Shown: positions 9,814 to 19,147 of the stretch, in pieces
How the letters are laid out: every line of letters begins with the position of its first letter
Numbering within the stretch: the stretch's first letter is position 1
NCBI RefSeq assembly: GCF_900537995.1
Contig: NZ_LR027880.1
Coordinates: forward strand, 697,501 to 761,500
Reading direction: 5' to 3'
Source of the DNA: Roseburia intestinalis L1-82
GTDB lineage: Bacteria > Bacillota > Clostridia > Lachnospirales > Lachnospiraceae
DNA length: 64,000 bases
Notes under the pieces: generated by a model
Databases searched by the model: none
What the model was told of the DNA's origin: nothing
What the model saw: the letters and a program-made list of their open reading frames with translations, nothing else
Made by a program: the position numbers and the translations under genes

Positions 9814-11541
9814 ATGAAAGAAGGTAAATCACAGAAAAATTTTAAAATCAGCATACGTGCAAAAATTTTGACCGGAATGATAGCATGTGTTTTGATTGTG
9901 ACGAATCTGATCGGCTGGTTTTTTATCGTACAGGCGAAAGATACATTGTTAGAACAGTGTAAGAACAATGCCAGAAATTCAGCTAAAATTGCCGCGGAAA
10001 GAATCGATGGTGATATTTTAGGACAAATTAAAGCCGGAGATGAGAAAACAGAAAATTATAAAGAAATATTATCGCAACTGCAGGATTTCTTGTGTGGAGA
10101 TGATATCAAATACATATATACAATGCGGATGAATGGTGACAGGCTGGAATTTATTGGTGACGCTGATACCGAAGAAGGGGCTGCGATTGGCGAAGAATAT
10201 GAGATTTATGATGAAATAGCAGAGGCATTTGACGGAAATGCCACAGTTGATAGTGAAATGACATCCGATGAGTGGGGAGATTTTTATAGTGCATTTGCTC
10301 CGGTTTACAATAGTTCCGGTGAAATTGCAGGAATTGTAGGAGTGGATTGTTCTGCAACTGATATCAGACTTCAGGAAAACATATTTATAAAAGAATTTGT
10401 AATCATTGAACTTGCAGGATTGGTGATAGCAGCAGCACTTTCGCTTATTATCAGTGGTGTTTTGTCAAGAAATGTAAGTGTGATAGCGGAGAAAATGAGT
10501 GAGCTTGCAAAGAAAGAGGGGGATCTTACACAAAAGATAAATGTAAGATCGACAGATGAGGTTGGAAATATTGCAGACAGTTTAAATATCTTTCTGGAGA
10601 ACTTGCGTGAGATCATTCAAAATATCAGTGCAAGTGAAAAGAAACTTTTAAGTAATTCAGAGCATGTAAATAATATTGTAACTTCGTCTGCAAATGAAGT
10701 GTCGAAAGTAAATGCTACCATGAACGCTATGGAAGGCAGGGTTCTTGAAATGAGCGACATGGTGCATAAGATTGCTGAAAATGCACAGAGCAATAAGGAA
10801 ATGATGTCATCCGTCATACATGAGACAAAATCGCAGGCAGAGTACATTGGTGAGGTTGGACAAAAAGCGGAAAAGTTAGAAGAAGATGCCGTATCTGCCA
10901 GAGAATGTATGCAGAATACGATTGTGAGAATTGGAAAGACGCTTGAAGATAAAATTGAAGAATCGAAGGAAGTAGAGCGGATACAACAGCTTACAAACCA
11001 GATTCTGAATGTTGCAGACCAGACAAACCTTCTTGCGCTGAATGCAAGCATTGAGGCCGCAAGAGCGGGAGAAAGTGGCAAAGGGTTTGCAGTTGTGGCA
11101 AACGAGATATCCAGTCTTGCAGAGGAATCATCAAAGACTGCAGGGGAAATTCAGAAAATTAATACGTTTATCGTGGATATCGTAGATAAACTGGCGGAAT
11201 CTTCTTTTGAATTGTTAAACTATGTGAAAACAAATGTTATTTCAGATTATGATGTTCTTGTACATACAGGCGAGGAATATGCAAGCGATGCACATAATTT
11301 TAAAAATCAGATGGAGAAGTTTGGTGGCTGTATAGATGAACTGCAGCAGAGTATGGAACGTATTCATTATTATGTAAATGACATTATGGATGGGTTTGAT
11401 AAACAGAAGGAAGAAGTGGTGAAAAATTCCGGATATATGACACAGATCGATGAAGAGTTTAAGAAAATTGTGGATGCGGTTTTGAACAATAAAGAAATTG
11501 TGGATGAACTTGAAACGATCATCAGTCAGTTTAAAATTTAA
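9814..11541 (+). CDS. Methyl-accepting chemotaxis protein
   Basis: This transmembrane chemoreceptor controls CheA activity and so flagellar rotation. The 575 residues hold TM1 (about 16-38), an extracellular Cache-like sensor domain (39-193), TM2 (194-216), a HAMP linker (217-270) and a long helical signalling domain. The conserved hairpin tip, [20 protein letters not shown], is at 401-420. GGAGG sits just upstream of the ATG. The ligand cannot be told from sequence. It is a single gene, not inside a che operon; flagellar rod genes at 60540-62564 show that the cell can be motile. Confidence 0.93.
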   Translation: MKEGKSQKNFKISIRAKILTGMIACVLIVTNLIGWFFIVQAKDTLLEQCKNNARNSAKIAAERIDGDILGQIKAGDEKTENYKEILSQLQDFLCGDDIKYIYTMRMNGDRLEFIGDADTEEGAAIGEEYEIYDEIAEAFDGNATVDSEMTSDEWGDFYSAFAPVYNSSGEIAGIVGVDCSATDIRLQENIFIKEFVIIELAGLVIAAALSLIISGVLSRNVSVIAEKMSELAKKEGDLTQKINVRSTDEVGNIADSLNIFLENLREIIQNISASEKKLLSNSEHVNNIVTSSANEVSKVNATMNAMEGRVLEMSDMVHKIAENAQSNKEMMSSVIHETKSQAEYIGEVGQKAEKLEEDAVSARECMQNTIVRIGKTLEDKIEESKEVERIQQLTNQILNVADQTNLLALNASIEAARAGESGKGFAVVANEISSLAEESSKTAGEIQKINTFIVDIVDKLAESSFELLNYVKTNVISDYDVLVHTGEEYASDAHNFKNQMEKFGGCIDELQQSMERIHYYVNDIMDGFDKQKEEVVKNSGYMTQIDEEFKKIVDAVLNNKEIVDELETIISQFKI

Positions 11542-11585
11542 AATAGGTAATCATGTAAAAAGGTAAAAGGTAAGAGGATATCACC

Positions 11586-12821
11586 ATGAACAACACATTA
11601 TTACAACAGATCACCAGAAAAGACGCGAAAGCATTTACCCACAGCGGCAAGTTTCACGCGGACGACGTCTTTTCCTCAGCATTACTGCTCTATTTAAACC
11701 CGGAAATTACGATCACGCGCGGCAGCAAAGTTCCCGAAGATTATGACGGGATCGTATTTGACATTGGACGCGGAGAGTATGATCATCATCAGAAAGACAG
11801 CAGGATCCGTGAAAACGGAGTGCCGTATGCGGCGTTTGGACTGCTCTGGGAGCAGCTTGGTGCCGGAATCTTAGGAGAGGAACTCGCACAGACTTTTGAT
11901 GAGGCATTTGTTCAGCCGCTTGATAACAACGACAATACCGGGGAGAAAAATGAACTTGCAACATTGATTGGAAATTTCAATCCGACATGGGATGCAGCGG
12001 GCAGCAGTGATGACGCATTTTTCAAGGCAGTCGGTGTAGCCGGAATGATTTTGGAAAATAAATTTGAACGCTATCTTGGAAATGAGCGGGCAGATAAACG
12101 GATCGAGGAAGTTTTAGAGGCACAGCAGAAGGCACTTGAGGCAGGAGAAAAACCGGAAGATGAGGCGAAAATACTGGTTCTGCCGGAATTTATCCCGTGT
12201 CAGAAAAGGCTCTCAGAAACCGATATCGCGTTTGTGATTTTCCCATCCAACCGCGGCGGTTACTGTATCCAGCCACAGAAAAGAGAATACTCCATGAATT
12301 ACAAGTGCAGCTTCCCGGAAAAATGGCTTGGATTAGAAAATGAGGAGCTGGTGCAGGCAACAGGACTTTTCAGTGCAGGCTTCTGCCACAAGGGAGGTTT
12401 TCTGATGACGGCTGGCACATTAGAAGATGCCGTGGCGGCATGTAAGATCAGTTTGTCCTGCTTTAAGGAGGAGCCGGTGATCGTAAATTTTGGCGGTGGA
12501 AAAGAAGCGGATGAACTCTTACAGCAGCTGCCAGGAATGGAGCATGCGCGCATTTCACACTGCGCGCTGCCGGATGTCCCGGAACTTGAGGTGCAGGGAA
12601 TTTACGGAGAAGTTATCATGGAAAAGCAACAGTGGAAGAGCCGGATCAAAGACCAGGTGAAACAGATTTTAAAGGAAAAACCGGAAGCTGTTTATGTGGA
12701 AGGCGATGTTTTTTTGACCTATCCGGTTGTGCATCAGCTTCGTAAAAAACATATTCCGGTCTTAACACGGGTGGAACGGGATGGAGAGCATTATATCGTG
12801 CGCATCCCGTCCGGGTCGTAA
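11586..12821 (+). CDS. MYG1-family metal-dependent hydrolase, extended form
   Basis: The N-terminal 290 residues resemble the MYG1/UPF0160 family, which is related to DHH phosphoesterases and nucleases. FHADDVFS (23-30) and FDIGRGEYDHHQ (58-69) provide likely metal ligands, and DNNDNTG near residue 117 continues the pattern. The last 100 or so residues, after a glycine-rich FGGGKEADEL stretch, look like a second small domain with a DHH-associated flavour. The cellular substrate is unknown; eukaryotic MYG1 has been reported as a 3'-5' RNA exonuclease. It stands alone, 44 bases after the chemoreceptor gene, and ends before a strong hairpin. Confidence 0.75.
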   Translation: MNNTLLQQITRKDAKAFTHSGKFHADDVFSSALLLYLNPEITITRGSKVPEDYDGIVFDIGRGEYDHHQKDSRIRENGVPYAAFGLLWEQLGAGILGEELAQTFDEAFVQPLDNNDNTGEKNELATLIGNFNPTWDAAGSSDDAFFKAVGVAGMILENKFERYLGNERADKRIEEVLEAQQKALEAGEKPEDEAKILVLPEFIPCQKRLSETDIAFVIFPSNRGGYCIQPQKREYSMNYKCSFPEKWLGLENEELVQATGLFSAGFCHKGGFLMTAGTLEDAVAACKISLSCFKEEPVIVNFGGGKEADELLQQLPGMEHARISHCALPDVPELEVQGIYGEVIMEKQQWKSRIKDQVKQILKEKPEAVYVEGDVFLTYPVVHQLRKKHIPVLTRVERDGEHYIVRIPSGS

Positions 12822-12862
12822 ATCATTCACGATAATAAAATTTTTACATGTTTTCTGAAGAT

Positions 12863-12894
12863 GGGGCAGTCTGCTTTCACCAGCAGGCTGCTCC
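12863..12894 (+). terminator. Strong hairpin after the MYG1-like gene
   Basis: A 13-bp GC-rich stem (GGGGCAGTCTGCT against AGCAGGCTGCTCC) with a 6-base loop. No T run follows, so it may be a poor terminator or an mRNA-stabilising end. Confidence 0.5.
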
Positions 12895-12936
12895 ATTACG
12901 TTCTAGATCCCCCTTTTGATAACCAAACAAAATTTA

Positions 12937-12965
12937 TTGACGAAGCCCCAAAAAGGCAGTAAGAT
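12937..12965 (+). promoter_or_regulatory. Promoter of the MATE gene
   Basis: TTGACG at 12937-12942, a 17-base spacer, and TAAGAT at 12960-12965, about 93 bases before the TTG start. Confidence 0.6.
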
Positions 12966-13057
12966 ACGCAATGTAAAATATTCAATACAAATTTATGCAT
13001 AACAAGATACGCATAATAAAATACAGATAGTAAGAAATCAGGAAAGGAGTCCTCTCA

Positions 13058-14437
13058 TTGAAAAATAATAAATATGAAATCGATATGTGTAACGGCACTA
13101 TCATGGATAAATTAATTTCCTTTGCATTCCCTCTGATGCTTTCGGGAATTTTACAATTAATGTTTAATGCAGTCGACATCATCGTCGTGGGACGATTCAG
13201 CGGCAGTCAGGCGCTTGCAGCGGTCGGTTCGACAACGGCACTGATCAATGTATTTGTGAATTTGTTTATCGGAATTTCACTTGGAGCGAATGTGCTTGCG
13301 GCAAGATTTTATGCCGCAGGACGGGAGGAAGAAATGTCACAGACCGTACATACTGCGATCACGTTAGCACTGATCAGCGGTGTTGTGATGGCATTTGTTG
13401 GTGTATTGTTTGCGAAGGGGGCATTGGAACTGATGGGCACACCGGATGACGTGATCAGTCAGTCGACCTTATATATGCGGATCTATTTTATGGGGATGCC
13501 ATTTTTTATGCTCTATAATTACGGTGCAGCGATACTCCGTGCCGTCGGGGACACCAAAAGACCGCTTTTCTTCCTTATCATTTCAGGCTGTATCAATGCG
13601 GGATTAAACCTGATCCTGGTGATTGGATTCCATCTGGATGTTGCCGGGGTTGCAATCGCAACGATCATTTCCCAGTGTGTGTCCTGTATTCTGGTTTTAC
13701 GATGCCTTTGCAGGACGCAGAGCAGTTATCAGCTTCATTTTTCAAAGCTGTGTATCAAAGAAGTTTATCTGAAACAGATTTTTCAGGTTGGGATTCCGGC
13801 AGGAATTCAGAGTACAGTGATCAACTTTTCGAACGCACTGTTACAGTCGTCCGTCAACTCTTTTGGTGCGACGGCGATGGCGGGGTATACGGCAGCCAAT
13901 AACCTGCTTGGCTTTTTGTATGTTTCAGTCAATTCCATCACACAGGCCTGCATGAGTTTTACGAGTCAGAATTTTAGTGTGGGAAAATATAAGAGAATGG
14001 ACCGAGTTCTTATGGATTGTCTGATTTTGTCTGTGAGTGTTGCTGCTGTGCTTGGATGCAGCGCATATTTCTTTGGGGCACAGATACTGACGATCTATAC
14101 CAAAGAACCGGATGTGATTGCATGTGGATTGGAAATACTTTCCATCACAACCGTGCCGTATTTCCTGTGCGGCATCATGGATCTTTTCCCAGGCGCACTG
14201 CGTGGTATGGGGTATTCCTCTGTTCCTATGATACTGTCTGTGATCGGCACGGTCGGGATGCGTATTTTATGGATCTTTGTATTTTTCCCGCTTCACAGAT
14301 CCCTGTATTTTCTGTTTATCTCGTATCCGGCGTCCTGGCTGGCTACGATCATAATGCAGGTGATCTGCTATTATTTTGTGCGGAAAAAATGCTTATCGGC
14401 TGTGAAGAATCCAGATTTGGAAAAAATACGTCAGTGA
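13058..14437 (+). CDS. MATE-family multidrug/metabolite exporter
   Basis: The 459 residues carry about twelve hydrophobic segments in two homologous halves, and the N-terminal motif (FAFPLMLSGILQLMFNAVDIIVVGRFSG) is typical of MATE antiporters (NorM/DinF superfamily), which expel organic cations or metabolites using Na+ or H+. The start is a TTG preceded by GGAAAGGAG; the first residues are polar and lead directly into TM1. It is transcribed from its own promoter, and no regulator is adjacent. The substrate is not predictable. Confidence 0.93.
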   Translation: MKNNKYEIDMCNGTIMDKLISFAFPLMLSGILQLMFNAVDIIVVGRFSGSQALAAVGSTTALINVFVNLFIGISLGANVLAARFYAAGREEEMSQTVHTAITLALISGVVMAFVGVLFAKGALELMGTPDDVISQSTLYMRIYFMGMPFFMLYNYGAAILRAVGDTKRPLFFLIISGCINAGLNLILVIGFHLDVAGVAIATIISQCVSCILVLRCLCRTQSSYQLHFSKLCIKEVYLKQIFQVGIPAGIQSTVINFSNALLQSSVNSFGATAMAGYTAANNLLGFLYVSVNSITQACMSFTSQNFSVGKYKRMDRVLMDCLILSVSVAAVLGCSAYFFGAQILTIYTKEPDVIACGLEILSITTVPYFLCGIMDLFPGALRGMGYSSVPMILSVIGTVGMRILWIFVFFPLHRSLYFLFISYPASWLATIIMQVICYYFVRKKCLSAVKNPDLEKIRQ

Positions 14438-14466
14438 CAGGTGTAATCTGAAATCATAGATAAGAT

Positions 14467-14495
14467 TTGGAAAAGAAAAAATCTCATGCTATAAT
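14467..14495 (+). promoter_or_regulatory. Extended -10 promoter of the phosphatase gene
   Basis: TTGGAA at 14467-14472, a 17-base spacer, and TGC-TATAAT ending at 14495. It lies between the MATE stop and the phosphatase start. Confidence 0.65.
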
Positions 14496-14558
14496 GTGTT
14501 AGGCAATGAGCAGAAAATTCGTTTATTACCCGGAGATAAAGTACAGAAAGGCAAAAAG

Positions 14559-15176
14559 ATGAAATTATACATAATCAGGCACGGTGAAACATCGTGGAAC
14601 AAACAGAAAAAACTGCAGGGACAGCGTGATATCATGTTAAATGATGCGGGCATCCGTCTTGCAGAATTAACCGGTGAAGGCATGAAAGACATAGATTTTG
14701 ATCTTGTCATTTCAAGTCCCCTGATCCGCGCAAAACAGACGGCAGAGCTTGTGATGGCGGGAAGACATCTTCCTATGATCACAGACAGACGTATCATAGA
14801 ACTTTCTTTTGGCGACTGGGAGGGAGAATGTGTGAGAGACAGCAAAGTCCTTCCACCGGATTTTATTGATAAGTTTTACAATGATCCGTATCACTGCATG
14901 AGGGCTCCGGGCGGGGAAAGTTTTCAGGATGTTTTAAAACGGACCGAAGATTTTTATCAGTCGCTGGTACAGAACAAGGCATATGAAAATGCTACGATCT
15001 TCATATCGACACACGGGGCAGCCGGACGCTGTTTTCTGGCAAATTTTTATGATGATAAAGAAGATATCTGGCGCGGGGGAATCCCGAAAAACTGTTCTGT
15101 CTGCATTGTTGAGGTGAAGGATGGTGTCGGAACAGTGTTAGAAAAAGACAAAATTTTTTATGATGAAGCGGAATAG
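14559..15176 (+). CDS. Histidine phosphatase (phosphoglycerate mutase-like) family protein
   Basis: 205 residues. The RHGET motif at 7-11 provides the phospho-accepting His8, and THG at 151-153 the second catalytic histidine; FGDWEG (85-90) is also conserved. The size and lack of a mutase-specific insert suggest a phosphatase of the PhoE/CobC-like group rather than glycolytic mutase. The ATG at 14559 is chosen because the frame before it lies in the promoter region. It is followed 28 bases later by the dipeptidase gene and may be co-transcribed with it. Natural substrate unknown. Confidence 0.88.
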   Translation: MKLYIIRHGETSWNKQKKLQGQRDIMLNDAGIRLAELTGEGMKDIDFDLVISSPLIRAKQTAELVMAGRHLPMITDRRIIELSFGDWEGECVRDSKVLPPDFIDKFYNDPYHCMRAPGGESFQDVLKRTEDFYQSLVQNKAYENATIFISTHGAAGRCFLANFYDDKEDIWRGGIPKNCSVCIVEVKDGVGTVLEKDKIFYDEAE

Positions 15177-15204
15177 ATAAAATACACGGGAGGAGATAAT
15201 AAAA

Positions 15205-16689
15205 ATGGCATGTACTACAATACTTGTTGGGAAAAAAGCATCTTATGACGGTTCTACGATGATCGCAAGAAATGATGATTCCGGTTCCGGACATTTTACA
15301 CCGAAAAAATTTGTTGTTATTCATCCGGAGGAGCAGCCGAAAACATATAAATCTGTTATTTCACATGTGACAATCGAACTTCCGGATGATCCGATGCGCT
15401 ATACGGCGGTGCCAAATGCCGTGGAGGGAGAAGGAATCTGGGCAGCGGCAGGTGTCAATGAGGCAAATGTTGCGATGACAGCAACGGAGACGATCACATC
15501 AAATCCGCGTGTGCTTGGAGCAGATCCGTTAGTTGAAATTCAGCCGGCGGAAGATGGAAAAGAAGAAGTACCTGGCGGGATCGGCGAGGAGGATATCGTA
15601 TGTATCGTTCTGCCGTATATCCGCAGTGCAAGAGAGGGTGTGAAACGCCTTGGTTCTCTATTAGAACAGTACGGCACCTATGAGATGAACGGAATCGCTT
15701 TTCAGGATCAGGATGAGGTCTGGTGGCTTGAGACGATCGGCGGACATCACTGGATCGCAAGAAGGGTGCCGGATGATGTATATGTTGTCATGCCAAACCA
15801 GCTTGGTATTGACCACTTTGATCTTGAGGATGCGCTATCTGATCAGAAAGAATATATGTGTTCTTCAGATCTGAAAGAATTTATTGAGAAAAATCATCTG
15901 AATCTCTCAATGGACGGCAGCTTAAATCCGAGAGATGCGTTTGGCAGCCATGATGACGCAGACCATGTATACAATACGCCGAGAGCGTGGTATATGGAGC
16001 GCTGCTTAAATCCGCACACGAAAGTCTGGGATGGAGAACATGCAGACTATACCCCGCAGTCCGACGACATTCCGTGGTGTATGGTACCGGAAAAGAAGAT
16101 CACGGTGGAGGATGTAAAATATGTGCTGTCCTCCCACTTCCAGGGGACGCCGTACGATCCGTATGCGGCATACGGGGAGAAAAATATGCGCGGTGCATAC
16201 CGCTCGATCGGAATCAACCGCAATGACTTTTTGGCTGTGATCCAGATGCGTCCGGGAATGGAACGTGACTGTAATGTGATCGAGTGGATCGCATTTGCAT
16301 CCAATGCGTTTAATGTACTGGTTCCGTTTTATGCGGATATCGATGAGACACCGGACTATCTCTGCAACACCACAGGTGAGGTTTCCACGGACAATTTTTA
16401 CTGGTCAGGCAGGATGATCGCGGCGATGGCAGACGCCTCTTACCGCAGTTCGGTATTCCATATTGAAAGATATAAGGAACATGTGTTAGCGAAAGGTCAT
16501 GAGCTGATTAATCGTTATGATGCACTTCTTTCCCAAGAGACGGATGCAGCAAAAAGAAAAGAGATCCGGCATGAGGCAAACCGTGCGGTTGCCGGAATGT
16601 TAAAGAAAGAAACCACAGATACACTCGATAAGGTACTGTTTGAACTGAGCGGTCAGATGAAAAATGCATATGCGAGATCAGATGCATAA
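15205..16689 (+). CDS. pepD: C69-family dipeptidase (PepD type)
   Basis: This 494-residue N-terminal-nucleophile hydrolase cleaves dipeptides with broad specificity. The catalytic cysteine is Cys3 (MACTTILVGKKAS), exposed after removal of the first residues, as in family C69. SYDGSTMIARNDD follows, and the family-typical block around DQDEVWWLETIGGHHWIARR is near residues 170-190. GGGAGGAG precedes the ATG. No signal peptide is seen, so it is likely cytoplasmic. It precedes a TAXI lipoprotein and GltS permease by 39 bases, a context that suggests use of peptide-derived amino acids such as glutamate. Confidence 0.93.
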   Translation: MACTTILVGKKASYDGSTMIARNDDSGSGHFTPKKFVVIHPEEQPKTYKSVISHVTIELPDDPMRYTAVPNAVEGEGIWAAAGVNEANVAMTATETITSNPRVLGADPLVEIQPAEDGKEEVPGGIGEEDIVCIVLPYIRSAREGVKRLGSLLEQYGTYEMNGIAFQDQDEVWWLETIGGHHWIARRVPDDVYVVMPNQLGIDHFDLEDALSDQKEYMCSSDLKEFIEKNHLNLSMDGSLNPRDAFGSHDDADHVYNTPRAWYMERCLNPHTKVWDGEHADYTPQSDDIPWCMVPEKKITVEDVKYVLSSHFQGTPYDPYAAYGEKNMRGAYRSIGINRNDFLAVIQMRPGMERDCNVIEWIAFASNAFNVLVPFYADIDETPDYLCNTTGEVSTDNFYWSGRMIAAMADASYRSSVFHIERYKEHVLAKGHELINRYDALLSQETDAAKRKEIRHEANRAVAGMLKKETTDTLDKVLFELSGQMKNAYARSDA

Positions 16690-16728
16690 CATGCAGATAA
16701 AAGTTAATCGAAAAGGAGGGGGCATAGA

Positions 16729-17688
16729 TTGATAAAAAGTCGGTATATTTTTCTTGGACTGGCAATGATCTTAATGCTGGCAGGATGCGGCGCAAACCGG
16801 AAAACAATCCGGTTTGGAGCTGCGGGAATCGGCGGAATGTACGATTCCTTTGCCAATGCATATGTCAGTCTTGCAAATAAAGAGGATTTTTCGTATAAAC
16901 TTGAAACAAGGAATACTGCCGGATCTGCAGCAAATGTCAGACTTCTTTCGGGCAAATATATTGAACTTGGGATTGCCCAGGCAGATCTGGTGGAGGAAGC
17001 CTATCATGGAACCGGGGAATTCCGGGACAAAGCATACCAGGGATATAAAGCGGTTGCAGCGCTTTATCCGGAGGCATGTCAGATCGTCGTGCGCACGGAT
17101 TCAGAGATTGAGACATTGGATGATCTTCTTGGGAAAACGATCAGTATCGGGGCAGAGGAATCCGGGACAGAGCGGAACGCAAACCAGATTCTGCAGGCAC
17201 AGGGCATCAGCGGAGATATGGTAAAGACTGTCAATTTGGATTACACGGAGGCGGCAGCGAAACTTGCAGATGGAGAGATCGATGCGTTCTTTTGTACAGC
17301 GGGAACACAGACTACGGTGATCGGGGAACTGGCAAAGGAATGCGGAATCCGGCTGTTGAGTATTGATGTAAAATGCCGGAACCGGTTAAAGGCGGCATAT
17401 CCGTTTTATTCCGAATATACGATTCCGGCAGGCACTTATACCGGTCAGACAGAAGAGGTAAAAACACTGTCTGTACAGGCGGTGCTTCTGGCAGGTGACA
17501 GTTTATCGGAGAATACGGTAAAAGAGCTGACGGAACTTTTATTTTTACATGGAAAGGATATCCGCTATGCGGCCTCAATCGAATTAAAAGAGGACGAGCA
17601 GTCTGCGATTGGAGGTATTACAATCCCGTTTCATAAGGGTGCGGCGGCATATTATGCAGAGTGCGGTATCGAGGTGCCGACAGAGTAA
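16729..17688 (+). CDS. TAXI-family solute-binding lipoprotein
   Basis: 319 residues with a lipoprotein signal (hydrophobic segment, lipobox LAGC, Cys20), so it is anchored on the outer membrane face. The mature part begins RFGAAGIGGMYDSFANA, the hallmark of TAXI binding proteins (TRAP-associated extracytoplasmic immunogenic proteins); DLLGKTISIGAEESGTERNA near 133-152 is also typical. The TTG start is preceded by AAAGGAGGG. TAXI proteins usually work with a fused TRAP DctQM membrane protein, but here the next gene, 55 bases on, is a GltS-type permease and no TRAP permease is present. This suggests a binding-protein-assisted secondary transporter for glutamate or a related anion. Confidence 0.87.
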   Translation: MIKSRYIFLGLAMILMLAGCGANRKTIRFGAAGIGGMYDSFANAYVSLANKEDFSYKLETRNTAGSAANVRLLSGKYIELGIAQADLVEEAYHGTGEFRDKAYQGYKAVAALYPEACQIVVRTDSEIETLDDLLGKTISIGAEESGTERNANQILQAQGISGDMVKTVNLDYTEAAAKLADGEIDAFFCTAGTQTTVIGELAKECGIRLLSIDVKCRNRLKAAYPFYSEYTIPAGTYTGQTEEVKTLSVQAVLLAGDSLSENTVKELTELLFLHGKDIRYAASIELKEDEQSAIGGITIPFHKGAAAYYAECGIEVPTE

Positions 17689-17743
17689 ATACCGGATTTG
17701 AAAAATAAGATCCGGTTTGGGAATTAGAATCGAAAGGATAAAT

Positions 17744-18931
17744 ATGGAAGTTCAGTTGGATATGTATCAGACATTGGCAGCTTCGGTGCTGGTGCTGATG
17801 CTGGGTAGTTATCTAAAACAACAGATACATGTACTGGAAAAATTCTGTATTCCGGCGCCGGTCGTCGGGGGACTGCTATTTGCAATCGTCACATGTATCT
17901 GTTACAGCAGTGGATTTATGGAGATCTCTTTTGATGATACCTTAAGGGAAGTGTGTATGGTATTCTTTTTTACATCAGTAGGATTTCAGGCAAATCTGAA
18001 GGTGTTAAAGAGTGGTGGAAAGTCGCTGGCGATATTTTTAGGGTTGGTCATTCTCCTGATCGTTTTACAGAATCTGCTTGCAATCGGAACATCCCATCTG
18101 CTTGGCATTGATGCGCTGATCGGTATGTGTACCGGTTCGATCCCGATGGTGGGCGGACACGGAACTGCGGGCGCGTTTGGCCCGGTTCTGGAGGATCTGA
18201 ATGTGGAAGGTGCAACGACGATCTGTACCGCGGCGGCAACATTTGGACTGATCGCGGGAAGTCTGGTTGGCGGACCGCTTGGCAGGAAACTGATCGAAAA
18301 GAAAAATCTGCTCGATACGGTTGTGCCGGAAGATGACAGTCTTCTGGTGGAAGATGAAAAGAAACATGAGCGTCATACGAATATGTATGCATCTGCAGTG
18401 TTTCAGCTGATTCTGGCAATCGGACTGGGCACCGTTTTTTCCTGGCTTCTGACGAAAACAGGAATGACGTTCCCAATCTATATCGGCGCAATGATCGCAG
18501 CGGCACTGTTTCGTAATATCGGAGAGTATTCCGGCAAGTTTGTGATCCATATGGGAGAGATCAATGATATTGGTGGTATTTCGCTGTCATTGTTCCTTGG
18601 AATGGCAATGATCACGTTAAAACTGTGGCAGCTTGCGTCGCTTGCACTGCCGCTTATCATACTGTTGGCAGTACAGGCAGTTTTGATCTGTGTATTTGCA
18701 AGGTTTGTGGTATTTTATGTGATGGGAAAAGATTATGACGCAGCGGTGCTTGCAGCCGGAACCTGTGGATTTGGAATGGGCGCGACACCGAACGCCATGG
18801 CAAACATGCAGGTGCTGTGTGAAAAATATGCTCCGTCCGTAAAGGCGTATCTGATCATTCCTCTGATCGGAAGTCTGTTTGCAGATTTTATCAACAGTCT
18901 GGTTATTACATTTTTCATCAATATATTATAA
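17744..18931 (+). CDS. gltS: GltS-type sodium:glutamate symporter
   Basis: 395 residues with about ten membrane helices in two inverted halves. Each half holds the glycine/serine-rich re-entrant motif of the ESS family, for example MCTGSIPMVGGHGTAGAFGP near 135-155 and GTCGFGMGATPNAMANM near 345-361. A cytoplasmic loop rich in charged residues (about 190-215) separates the halves. GltS imports glutamate with Na+. The ATG at 17744 follows CGAAAGGATAAAT; an upstream in-frame codon would add 9 residues but lacks a ribosome site. Pairing with the TAXI lipoprotein points to a coupled uptake system. Confidence 0.92.
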   Translation: MEVQLDMYQTLAASVLVLMLGSYLKQQIHVLEKFCIPAPVVGGLLFAIVTCICYSSGFMEISFDDTLREVCMVFFFTSVGFQANLKVLKSGGKSLAIFLGLVILLIVLQNLLAIGTSHLLGIDALIGMCTGSIPMVGGHGTAGAFGPVLEDLNVEGATTICTAAATFGLIAGSLVGGPLGRKLIEKKNLLDTVVPEDDSLLVEDEKKHERHTNMYASAVFQLILAIGLGTVFSWLLTKTGMTFPIYIGAMIAAALFRNIGEYSGKFVIHMGEINDIGGISLSLFLGMAMITLKLWQLASLALPLIILLAVQAVLICVFARFVVFYVMGKDYDAAVLAAGTCGFGMGATPNAMANMQVLCEKYAPSVKAYLIIPLIGSLFADFINSLVITFFINIL

Positions 18932-18950
18932 TAGAAGAAACGGAGTAAGT

Positions 18951-19130
18951 ATGTTTAAATTCAGAAAGAAACGAGAGAAAGGTCACGAATACAATCTGAC
19001 TTATGATAATCTTGCGGTTCCGGAGATCCATACACATGAACCGGAGGATGCGGCAGATGAAGATGAAAAAAAGCCGGGAATTACTTATGACAGTGTGGCG
19101 ATCCCGGAGATCCATATCAGAAAACGATAG
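18951..19130 (+). CDS. Small acidic/basic protein with a duplicated TYD-PEIH motif
   Basis: A 59-residue protein between gltS and the PfkB kinase, with a good ribosome site (CGGAG) and tight spacing (19 bases from gltS). It has two copies of one motif: LTYDNLAVPEIHTHE (about 18-32) and ITYDSVAIPEIHIRK (about 44-58), joined by an acidic linker; the N terminus is strongly basic. There is no signal peptide or membrane helix. I do not recognise the family. Co-transcription suggests a link to the transporter or the kinase, for example as an adaptor. The internal repeat argues that it is a real gene. Confidence 0.7.
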   Translation: MFKFRKKREKGHEYNLTYDNLAVPEIHTHEPEDAADEDEKKPGITYDSVAIPEIHIRKR

Positions 19131-19147
19131 AAAGGTAATTGAAATAT

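Noticed and set aside
9594..9827. 77-codon frame as an intact small gene
   Set aside because: Only its middle matches anything (the reverse-transcriptase block); it has no good start and runs into the chemoreceptor gene.
18048..18550. Long minus-strand frames inside gltS
   Set aside because: They are shadows of a well-recognised membrane transporter gene and have no family resemblance or ribosome site.
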